Assembly (NCBI GenBank): GCA_035649575.1
Contig: DASRJH010000245.1
Location: forward strand, 1 to 39,119
Direction of reading: 5' to 3'
DNA length: 39,119 nucleotides
Origin: DASVAL01 sp035649575
Lineage (GTDB): Bacteria > Planctomycetota > UBA1135 > UBA2386
The notes under the pieces were generated by a model. It had not been told where the DNA came from and did no database searches. It worked only from the letters and a program-made list of their open reading frames with translations. Made by a program: the position numbers and the translations under genes. Positions 1-7,332 of this stretch are shown piece by piece (position 1 is the first letter of the stretch; each line of letters opens with the position of its first letter).

Positions 1-1
1 G

Positions 2-964
2 CCAGCGGCCGACCCGGGCCAGATCGACCAGACGATGCAATGGAAGGGCGGGTTCCGCCCCGGTGCTGCTCCCCCATTGCCGCCTGCGTCGCCGGCTGTG
101 CCGCCGCCTGCGTCGCCGCAAAAGCAGGGGCCGACGCCGCCACCGGCTCGGTCTCCGATCAAGCCACCGATACTGGATCTGGCTGCGACTCCGCCGGCCG
201 ATGCGGCCCGAGCTGCAGCGCCCGCGCCGCGGAAACCCGATACGACGACGCCCTCGTCGGCTCCCGCACCGGTCTCCCCAGCCCGGTCCTCGGACAAGCC
301 GATCACGGTGCAGCTCAGCCAGACCGACATCGTGCCGGCCGGCTTCACCAGCAGCAGCGACATCAATCCGCTCGAGCTCGAGACGCGACTGCACGACGCG
401 CTGCCACGCCTGTTCGTCAAGGGCGACTCGATGAAGAGGCGCATCCGCCTGCTCAAGACACGCTGCATGGTGGGCCGCAGCGAGAGCTCCGACGTGCTGC
501 TGCCGGTCGAGTCGGTGTCGGAAACACACGCCGAAATCACCTTCGACGGCACGAGGTTCGTGCTGCGCGACTGTGGCAGCAGGAACGGCACCTACGTCGA
601 TGGCAACCACCTGCGCAGTGCGCAACATCCGCTCGCGCGCCACTCGCTGATCGGAGCCGGGACCCTGCGCGCGATCTTCCTGTGCAATACGAAAGACGGC
701 GCGAGGAACGACCGCCGGTGCGAGGAGCGCGCGCTGCACCTCCTGGTCAGCGCGGGCCGCCTGACGCGCGACGAAGGGCAACAGATTCTGCGCATGGCCA
801 GCACCGACTCGAGTCAATCGATCGCCGAGATCGTGCTGATGGAGACCGCGCTCGCGCCCACCGACTGGGTCACGGCCATCGCGGGTGCGCGCAGCAAGGT
901 GACGCTCTGGGACCGGATCCGCCGGGCCTTCGGTCGTTCCGGCGCTGGACCGAAGCCGTCCTAG
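2..964 (+). CDS. FHA-domain protein, N-terminus cut by window edge
   Basis: The frame is open from base 2, so the gene probably begins upstream; the first ATG inside the window is at 35. Counting from that ATG, residues 1-95 are a Pro/Ala-rich, low-complexity linker. Residues about 130-215 form an FHA domain with the expected phosphothreonine-pocket signature: GRS, then S-x-x-H (SETHA), then SRNGTYVDG. The last 80 residues are a separate small helical region (CEERALHLLVSAGRLTRDEG...) vaguely like the N-terminal domain of type II secretion ATPases; I do not assign it. FHA domains bind phosphothreonine peptides in the cytoplasm, and all three pocket residues are present here, so binding is plausible. 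It stops 7 bases before the cytochrome b-like gene and is probably first-seen member of the same operon. Its partner is unknown; the two Ser/Thr kinases at 5965-9590 are the obvious local candidates. Confidence 0.85.
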   Translation, partial: PAADPGQIDQTMQWKGGFRPGAAPPLPPASPAVPPPASPQKQGPTPPPARSPIKPPILDLAATPPADAARAAAPAPRKPDTTTPSSAPAPVSPARSSDKPITVQLSQTDIVPAGFTSSSDINPLELETRLHDALPRLFVKGDSMKRRIRLLKTRCMVGRSESSDVLLPVESVSETHAEITFDGTRFVLRDCGSRNGTYVDGNHLRSAQHPLARHSLIGAGTLRAIFLCNTKDGARNDRRCEERALHLLVSAGRLTRDEGQQILRMASTDSSQSIAEIVLMETALAPTDWVTAIAGARSKVTLWDRIRRAFGRSGAGPKPS

Positions 965-971
965 CATCCCG

Positions 972-1901
972 ATGAACCTCGGGCTGTACCGCTCCTGGCA
1001 TGCTCTCGTGGCTTTGGGAGTGGCCGCGGCGTTCTGGCTCTGGCACTGGCTCGATCCCGAAGAGTTCGGCAGCCGCGCCGACTCGAACGTCGCCTTCCTG
1101 CTCACGACCGGATGGCTCGCCGTCGCGTGTTACGTAGCGCTGGCGCTCTACGCGGTTCGACGCGCCGTGCACCGCCTGCGCTTGAGCCCGGAGTTCGGCT
1201 GGAAGGTGAAGTTGCCGCAGCTCGAACAGGCGCAGTCGTATCTCGTCGAGCTGCAGAACCGGATCCTGAGGCGCGAGGTGGTCGGCGCGAAGGCCGTGCG
1301 CAGCGAAGTGAACGCGATCCTGACCGGATTCGGCGTGCGCCGCGTATTGCGCGTCGAGATCGAGCGGGATCCGGGCGGACCCGGCATGCTGCACCTGCGC
1401 GTCGGTCCACGCGAACCACTCGGCCGCCTCGCGAGCTGGCTGCATGCACACGTCTTCTACGGCTTCGCCGCGGCGATCCTCGTGTTCTTCCACGGCGGTC
1501 TGCGGTCGCAGTCCACGATGGGCTTCCTGCTCAATGGACTCAGCTACTTCGTGATCGGCAGCGGCCTGCTCGGCGCGTTCTTGTGGACCTTCGGCCCCAC
1601 CTGGCTCACGCGCGCCGAACGCGTGATGTCGATCGAGAAGGCCTTTGCGCTGGCGCGACACTACGACGCGTGCGTGGCCGAGGCAGTGGCAGCTCGCAAC
1701 GCCGCGACCGGCACGGCCGCCGGAAAAGCGAGCAGGGAGTTCGCGACGCTCGTCGGCCAACGCCACGAGGTGCACGCCGAACTGCGCCGGCTCGGCCGGT
1801 TCCGCGAGCTGCTGCGCGCGTGGCGCCTGCTGCACGTGCCCGCTTCGATCCTGTTGCTCGCGCTCGTCGGCGTCCACGTTCTCAGCATCTGGTACTACTG
1901 A
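972..1901 (+). CDS. Putative bis-heme b-type cytochrome membrane protein
   Basis: A 309-residue integral membrane protein with about five hydrophobic segments (residues 8-25, 38-62, 156-176, 184-206, 286-307). Helix 3 carries H160 and H174, and helix 5 carries H288 and H302. Both pairs are separated by 14 positions, the spacing that places two b-hemes across the membrane in cytochrome b and related quinol-oxidising subunits. Between helices 2 and 3 lies a soluble segment of roughly 90 residues. I recognise no specific family, so the heme assignment rests on the histidine geometry and context. The stop codon overlaps the start of the next gene (TGATG), an iron-sulfur protein, which fits a membrane anchor passing electrons between cytoplasmic Fe-S clusters, quinone and periplasmic c-hemes. 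Alternative: a non-heme membrane scaffold with coincidental histidines. Confidence 0.7.
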   Translation: MNLGLYRSWHALVALGVAAAFWLWHWLDPEEFGSRADSNVAFLLTTGWLAVACYVALALYAVRRAVHRLRLSPEFGWKVKLPQLEQAQSYLVELQNRILRREVVGAKAVRSEVNAILTGFGVRRVLRVEIERDPGGPGMLHLRVGPREPLGRLASWLHAHVFYGFAAAILVFFHGGLRSQSTMGFLLNGLSYFVIGSGLLGAFLWTFGPTWLTRAERVMSIEKAFALARHYDACVAEAVAARNAATGTAAGKASREFATLVGQRHEVHAELRRLGRFRELLRAWRLLHVPASILLLALVGVHVLSIWYY

Positions 1902-3475
1902 TGGCCACCGACGCGGTCGACACGTTGCTCTCGATGCCGCTGTTCGTGGACGTCGACAAGAAGCTGCTCGAAGCGGTGCGCAAGGAGGCGGCCATCACCG
2001 CGGGCACCTTCGAATGGGCGGCCGGAGTAAGCCCGCGCCCGGGCTTCGTGCGCTTCCTCTCGCCGAGAACCGGCGAGGACGTCGTCCGCCAGGGTGACCT
2101 CACGACCGAGCTCATGGTCGTGTTGTCGGGTCGCATCGAAGCGATCCAGGCGCGCCCGGGCCACGGGGCCTTTCGCCATCGCGAGTACGACGTAGGGACG
2201 TGGTTCGGAGAAGTGAGTGCACACTCGCACCACCCGGCCCTCGCGACCTGCCGCGCGGTCGAACCGAGCTCGGTCGCGGCGCTCGACGCGCGTCTGTTCG
2301 CGAAGCTCTACGCCGAGGACGAGGAGTTCAAGCAGCGCATCGACGCGGGCTACCTCGACAACCTGCCCCTGCACCTGCGCGCGAGCTCGTTGTGCCGGGA
2401 GCTCGACGATCGAGCACTCGGCGAGCTGCAGCAGGCCGCGAAGCTCGTGACTGCCGACGAGGGCGACGTGATCGCGAAAGCCGGGGCAGCCGCCGACACC
2501 GTGTATCTGGTGCGCGCCGGAGCCGTGTCCTGTTCGGTCGAAGGCGAGCGCGGTGAACGCGTGCTCGCGTTCTACAAGGGCAACGCGACGTTCGGCGAAC
2601 ACGTCGTCACGAGCGCTCAGGCGACCTGGCCCGCGACCTACAAGGCCCTGATGCGGACCGCGCTCGTCGCGCTGCCGCGTCGTGCGTTCGCACAGCTCGG
2701 CGAGGCTGCGCGCGTGGGCGTCGGTCGCGCCGCGAACCGGCTCATCGGCACGCCCGACGCCGAAGCCGCCGCACGCGACGCGGCCGCGCCGGCGGGCAGC
2801 ACGCTGCTCGACGAGCTGCACGTGATGGTCGAGCGCGAATCGGTCAAGGGCGGCCGCGCGCTCGTCATCGATCGCACGAAGTGTGTGCGCTGCAACATGT
2901 GCGTCGAGTCGTGCGTGGCCGTGCACGACGACCACGTGCCGCGGCTCTCGAAGGTCGGCACGACCGTGATGACCGACGAAGTGCTCGTCACCGCGTGTTA
3001 CCATTGCGAGCTGCCGCAGTGCATGTTGTCGTGCGACTACGCGGCGATCCGCCGCGACCCGCAGGGCCGGATCCGCTTCGAGTACGACAACTGCGTCGGC
3101 TGCGCGGGCTGCATCGACGGCTGCCCCTACGGTGTGATCCGCCTCGTCGAGCCCGCACCACCGCCGCCGCCACCACCTTCGTTCCTCGCGAGCCTGCCGC
3201 TGGTCGGCAGGTGGTTCGGCGGCGGTCTGCCGGCCCCGGCCGGCGCGGCCGCGGCCGCCGGTGGCCCCGATGTCGCAGCCCCTGATGCAGGTACAAGGGG
3301 CGAAAAGCCGCGCGCGGCGGGAGTCGGCGCCAAGCTCACTCCGATCGCCGGCAAGACGATCAAGTGTGACCTGTGCGCGGGGCTGCCGTTCGAAGCCTGC
3401 GTCTACAACTGCCCCACCACGGCGATCCTGCGCCGCGAGCCGCAGAGTTTGTTCGACCGCAGGAAGGGCCTGTGA
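1901..3475 (+). CDS. Two cyclic-nucleotide-binding-like domains fused to a 4x[4Fe-4S] ferredoxin
   Basis: The frame is open much further upstream, but the ATG at 1901 overlaps the previous stop and starts exactly where homology begins, giving 524 residues. Residues about 12-140 and 165-275 are two CRP-type cyclic-nucleotide-binding folds (PLFVDVD start; FGE turns at 102 and 231). Both lack the arginine normally found in the phosphate-binding cassette, so cAMP/cGMP binding is doubtful. Residues 320-510 hold four cysteine clusters: CxxCxxCxxxC at 328, CxxCxxxxCxxxC at 366, CxxCxxCxxxCP at 398, and CxxC with CxxxCP at 489-504. This is the 16-cysteine pattern of DmsB/NrfC-type electron-transfer subunits. 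A Pro-rich linker (seven prolines in a row) and Ala/Gly stretch at 418-485 splits the last cluster. No signal peptide or Tat motif, so it should be cytoplasmic, docked to the upstream membrane protein. Confidence 0.85.
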   Translation: MATDAVDTLLSMPLFVDVDKKLLEAVRKEAAITAGTFEWAAGVSPRPGFVRFLSPRTGEDVVRQGDLTTELMVVLSGRIEAIQARPGHGAFRHREYDVGTWFGEVSAHSHHPALATCRAVEPSSVAALDARLFAKLYAEDEEFKQRIDAGYLDNLPLHLRASSLCRELDDRALGELQQAAKLVTADEGDVIAKAGAAADTVYLVRAGAVSCSVEGERGERVLAFYKGNATFGEHVVTSAQATWPATYKALMRTALVALPRRAFAQLGEAARVGVGRAANRLIGTPDAEAAARDAAAPAGSTLLDELHVMVERESVKGGRALVIDRTKCVRCNMCVESCVAVHDDHVPRLSKVGTTVMTDEVLVTACYHCELPQCMLSCDYAAIRRDPQGRIRFEYDNCVGCAGCIDGCPYGVIRLVEPAPPPPPPPSFLASLPLVGRWFGGGLPAPAGAAAAAGGPDVAAPDAGTRGEKPRAAGVGAKLTPIAGKTIKCDLCAGLPFEACVYNCPTTAILRREPQSLFDRRKGL

Positions 3476-5727
3476 GCAAGGCGAGCACGCCGCGGATCGT
3501 CGTCGAGAGCAACGGCAACCCGCTGCTCTCGGCGCAGGGCGAAGTCGTGTTCGGAGCCCGCACGGGCTGCGACGTCGTGCTCGACGACCCCGTCGCCGCT
3601 GCGCGTCACTGCCGTGTTGCGTTCGAGGACGGCTTCCGCGTGCGCGACCTCGATTCCGTGTCGGGCACCTGGGTCGATGGCAAGCCGGCGCGTCCGTCGC
3701 TTGTGATCAGCGACGGCAGCGAGATCGTGATCGGCGTGTCGAAGCTCGTGGCCAGCGTGCAGTCGCGCGACGGCGTGAACACGCTCGTGCTCGACCTGCA
3801 GCGCAACGTGTTCTGGTGGAAGCGCCCCGGCAAGGGTGTCTTCGACAACGATCCCGACGCGATGGTGCGCGCGGAGGTCGGCTTCGCGCGGTTCCGCGCA
3901 CTCGAAGTCGGCAACCGCGTCGCCATCGTCGCCGCGCTGGTGTTGCTCGTGGCCGGCGCATTCGTCGCGACGGTCATGGAGCCGCTCGCCGATCCCGGAC
4001 CGCTGTTGCCTTCGCACGCGCTGGTCACCGAGGTCGCAGGGGGTGTCGAGGCGCCGCACGCTGCCTTCGCGGCGGCGGGTCCGCTCGCACGCGATCAGGG
4101 ATGCGACGTCTGTCACAGCACGTTCTCGGGCACACCCGCGAACAAGTGCATGCAATGTCACAAGGACCTCAGGGATCTCGACGATCCCTCGACCTGGCGA
4201 CATCCCTATCTGGGCGATGGCAAGTTGGGTGTGGTGTCGGGCATGGACGCAGGCGAGGCGTTGTGCGCCGTGTGCCATCAGGATCACCAGGGCGCAGAGT
4301 TCCTGAAGCCCGCGGCCGGTCGACTGGTCGGCCGCTGCGAAATCTGCCACCGCGGCGACGGTGCGCCGATGGACGAGGACGCGAAACGCAAGCTCAAGCA
4401 GGAGCTGCTCGATCGCGTGCCACCGACCTCGCCACCGCAGGGCAAGCACCCGCTCGCGACGTACCGCTTCCCACACGACGTGCACCTGGGCAAGGCAATC
4501 GATTGCGCAGTCTGCCATCGGCCAGACTCCGCGGCACGGGCGCGCCTGCCGGGCGCAAGCAACCCCGACCGCGACGACTTCGTCGAGACGCCGTTCGAGG
4601 TCTGCGCGTCGTGTCACGTGCCCAACGCACCGGCCACGAACATGACGGCCGAAGAACAGACGCGCTGGCTCAGCAAGAACCAATGGCCCGTAGTGTGGCA
4701 CGGCACCGACGAAGGCGGCGTGCACTGCAAGAAGTGCCACGCCACCACCGAGCGCTCTGGCCGCGCGGTGTTCGGCCCGGAGTTGCGCACCGTCGAGCGG
4801 CCCGCGTTCTCGGCGCAGCAGTACGCGGACGAACGCGCGCAGTATGTCGCCGCCGCACGCCGCCGGCACGAACCGGAGTTCGAGGCGCACGCGAACGGCA
4901 ACGCCTGCACGCTGTGCCATCTGCGCGGCGGCATCCCGCAGAGCGACGCCGTCGCGCGCACGTTCTGGCACGCGTTGCACCTCGCCGACGGCAGCCTCGC
5001 GCCAGAGGCCGGCAAGCGCGCCGAGATCAGCCGCAACAAACAGGACGGCTGTCTCTCGTGCCACGGCGACCTGCTACAGGCGTCTTCGCTGCGCACCGCG
5101 GACGAGGGCGGCTACCGATGGCCCGGTGACGCCGAGGCCCAGGCCGCGTGCAGGCAGTGCCATCGGCAAAAGGAAGGCGAGAGTATCGCAATGCAGCCGG
5201 CCGGCGCGATCGCGCCCGAGCGACGCGCAATGGCAACCGTCATCCCGCACGCTCCCCACGTGAACAGCGTGCACTTCGGCAACGAGGGCGTGCTCGCCGA
5301 CGGCTGCTTCTCGTGCCACGAGTTCGAGAGTGGCGGGGCCGACTTCAGGATGGTGCCGCGCACGAAGCCCGCGGCGGGCTCCTGCGTCGCGTGCCATGCG
5401 GGTCACGATCACATCGCCGGCAACAGCTGCCAGAAGTGCCACCCGGCCGAAGCCGGCAAGAGCAATTCGTTCCTGCTGAGCGCCATGGTCCCGGAAGGCA
5501 CGACGGTCTTCGGCCGCGCAGTGCCGCCAGCCCCGACTCGCCCTTGGCCCAGAAGCGGGTTCAGCCACTTCTCGCGTGGTCACGTCGGACCCGACATCGA
5601 GTGCAAGACGTGTCACGGCAACACGGGCATCGAGTCGGCGAAGACGATCGAGGCCGTGCCGCTGCCCGATGACCGGACCGCCGTCTGCCGCGAGTGCCAT
5701 CTGCAGAAGCAGTTCCACTGGCGCTGA
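3472..5727 (+). CDS. FHA domain - transmembrane helix - 15-heme c-type cytochrome
   Basis: Start taken as the GTG at 3472, which overlaps the preceding stop (GTGA) and precedes the FHA fold directly; 751 residues. Residues 7-96 are an FHA domain ending in SGTWVDG. It is degenerate: the conserved pocket Ser is Ala (AARH) and the Asn of NG is Ser, so phosphopeptide binding is uncertain. A single hydrophobic helix spans about 148-169 with basic residues before it, predicting a cytoplasmic FHA and a periplasmic remainder. From residue 211 to the C-terminus there are fifteen CxxCH heme-c sites, with additional histidines for bis-His ligation. The layout makes this a transmembrane reader-cytochrome: a cytoplasmic protein-interaction module tethered to a periplasmic electron wire. 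It ends the left-arm operon. I know of no characterised protein with this architecture. Confidence 0.88.
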   Translation: MSKASTPRIVVESNGNPLLSAQGEVVFGARTGCDVVLDDPVAAARHCRVAFEDGFRVRDLDSVSGTWVDGKPARPSLVISDGSEIVIGVSKLVASVQSRDGVNTLVLDLQRNVFWWKRPGKGVFDNDPDAMVRAEVGFARFRALEVGNRVAIVAALVLLVAGAFVATVMEPLADPGPLLPSHALVTEVAGGVEAPHAAFAAAGPLARDQGCDVCHSTFSGTPANKCMQCHKDLRDLDDPSTWRHPYLGDGKLGVVSGMDAGEALCAVCHQDHQGAEFLKPAAGRLVGRCEICHRGDGAPMDEDAKRKLKQELLDRVPPTSPPQGKHPLATYRFPHDVHLGKAIDCAVCHRPDSAARARLPGASNPDRDDFVETPFEVCASCHVPNAPATNMTAEEQTRWLSKNQWPVVWHGTDEGGVHCKKCHATTERSGRAVFGPELRTVERPAFSAQQYADERAQYVAAARRRHEPEFEAHANGNACTLCHLRGGIPQSDAVARTFWHALHLADGSLAPEAGKRAEISRNKQDGCLSCHGDLLQASSLRTADEGGYRWPGDAEAQAACRQCHRQKEGESIAMQPAGAIAPERRAMATVIPHAPHVNSVHFGNEGVLADGCFSCHEFESGGADFRMVPRTKPAAGSCVACHAGHDHIAGNSCQKCHPAEAGKSNSFLLSAMVPEGTTVFGRAVPPAPTRPWPRSGFSHFSRGHVGPDIECKTCHGNTGIESAKTIEAVPLPDDRTAVCRECHLQKQFHWR

Positions 5728-5964
5728 GGCCGTTCAACCTGCGTCACAGAGCATAACTGTATTCAAGCCATTGACATGAGCAGGTCTTGATCGACATGGA
5801 GACTGTTGGGGGCGCCGTGCAGCCCGAGGTTGGAGGGATCCCTTTGGACTTGGTAACGACGGGAGCTCGGTGCTCATTCCAATGCGCACAACGCCGCTCC
5901 CACCTTGCGTCTTTGGTCTTTTCCTCAGCAGACAGAACGAATACGCTGCGAACTCGGGATCCCC
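5728..5964 (+). promoter_or_regulatory. 237-bp AT-richer leader before the kinase operon
   Basis: This gap separates the cytochrome stop from the first kinase. Base composition drops at once after 5727. A TTGACA hexamer lies at 5771-5776, and GACATG occurs twice (5773 and 5793). There is no good -10 at 17 bp, so a sigma-70 promoter is only a suggestion. No strong hairpin terminator was found for the cytochrome gene. It likely carries the promoter for the five-gene module that follows. Confidence 0.3.
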
Positions 5965-7332
5965 ATGCGAGCACCTCGTGAGAAGCCCCAGCTCGGGGAC
6001 GAGCTGCGTGGATACACGCTTCGCGAACTCGTAGGCGAAGGAGGCAGCGCGTGGGTATTCTTGGGAGAACGCAATACGGCTGTGGGGGAATACCGGGCGC
6101 TGAAGGTGCTCAAGTCCGCGGCTGATGTAGGCCGCTTGCGACGCGAAGACATGGCGATGCAGTCCATTCAGAAGGATGCATCTGCGGGCTCCGCTTGCTT
6201 CGTCAGGAGCGATGGAGTCGAAACGGATCAGCGTTCCGGCTGGATTTCATTGGTGATGGGCTTCTTCAAAGGGAGACCCTTGGCACGCATCGGCAAGAGG
6301 TTCGACGCCTTTGCCATCGTGAAACGGATTGCCCATGGTCTGGCCCTCATGCACAAGTTGGGCATGGTGCACCGCGACTTGACTCCCAACAACATCCTGA
6401 TTGGCGACGCAACGAAGGACGCGGACATCAAGATGGACGGGACGAAGAAGCCGGACATCAGGATTGTCGATCTAGGACTGGTACGCTTCATGTCTCCCCA
6501 GGCGGAGGACGGTCAGCTCAGTCGCGGCGTCGCGATCGGCACTCCGGAGTACATGCCACCGGAAGTCTATGAGAGGTTCAGTGCGATGGAGCCTCCGAGC
6601 GACGTGTTCGCGTTGGCCAGCACCCTCTACTTCTTGTTGGAAGGCCGTGCGCCTTTCAACAAGTCCCGAAGCTTCATGGATTCGTTTCCGGTCCCGGAGG
6701 ATGGCTCCAAGGATCTGAGGGAACTGTTCCTGCGCGCCACGGACCGCCGACTCGAGAGGCGTTACCAGAACGTTGGCGAGTTCCTCAAACAGCTAGAACT
6801 GTGTGACCAAATGACCACAACAAACATATGGCGAACGACGAGCCGGCCCGTGCGGCGTAGAGATGCGTCTGGCGAGGTGCACATGTTCCGTGGGGCTGAC
6901 TCGGTGCAAGTCCAGCTGTGGCAATGCAAGGAGCTCGATGGGCCACTCGAATTCAAGGGAGCCACCGTCACTGCCAATTGGAGCACGCAATCGCTCAAAC
7001 TCAGATGTCCGGCCTGGGTGACGGTCACGACGCCCGCTGTCGATTCCCGCGGGAATGCCAGCGGGCCAGCAAGGGTCGTACAGGAGATATTCCGTCCAAA
7101 CCAGGAGATCCCTCTGCCGTGGGATCAGCCGGCCGAGTTGGTCTTCCGCCGGCTCAACAACCGCGCGCGGTACTCCTGTGAAGTCAAGTGGCCGCGCACG
7201 GATGTTCCCACCGGGGAGACGGATACCGGAAGGGGTGGCGTCGAGTTTTCCTTTGCAAAGCTCGACATCGACGCGCCACAGGACCTTTGTCGCATCGTTC
7301 TTCAACATCAACGCGAAGAGCAGGCACCATGA
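5965..7332 (+). CDS. Serine/threonine protein kinase with C-terminal beta-rich tail
   Basis: The frame can start at a TTG at 5905, but the ATG at 5965 begins just before the kinase fold and is preferred; 455 residues. Kinase motifs in order: glycine loop GEGGSA (24-29), ATP-anchoring lysine K47 in ALKVLK, catalytic HRDLTPNN (136-143), metal-binding DLG in place of DFG (169-171), GTPEYMPPE (192-200), and the structural Asp of SDVFALAST (213). All catalytic residues are present, so it should be active. No transmembrane helix was seen, so it should be cytoplasmic. Residues about 285-440 form an extra region rich in alternating hydrophobic residues that looks beta-rich, with no match I recognise. 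The gene overlaps the next kinase by ATGA, and both belong to the lower-GC segment. Likely role: phosphorylating Thr on a partner read by an FHA domain nearby, which is an inference. Confidence 0.9.
   Translation: MRAPREKPQLGDELRGYTLRELVGEGGSAWVFLGERNTAVGEYRALKVLKSAADVGRLRREDMAMQSIQKDASAGSACFVRSDGVETDQRSGWISLVMGFFKGRPLARIGKRFDAFAIVKRIAHGLALMHKLGMVHRDLTPNNILIGDATKDADIKMDGTKKPDIRIVDLGLVRFMSPQAEDGQLSRGVAIGTPEYMPPEVYERFSAMEPPSDVFALASTLYFLLEGRAPFNKSRSFMDSFPVPEDGSKDLRELFLRATDRRLERRYQNVGEFLKQLELCDQMTTTNIWRTTSRPVRRRDASGEVHMFRGADSVQVQLWQCKELDGPLEFKGATVTANWSTQSLKLRCPAWVTVTTPAVDSRGNASGPARVVQEIFRPNQEIPLPWDQPAELVFRRLNNRARYSCEVKWPRTDVPTGETDTGRGGVEFSFAKLDIDAPQDLCRIVLQHQREEQAP

Noticed and set aside
5771..5799. 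TTGACA as a sigma-70 promoter
   Set aside because: The spacing to any TATAAT-like box is poor; left only as a hint in the leader feature.
5905..5964. TTG start for the first kinase
   Set aside because: It adds 20 residues with no conservation signs before the ATG at 5965.
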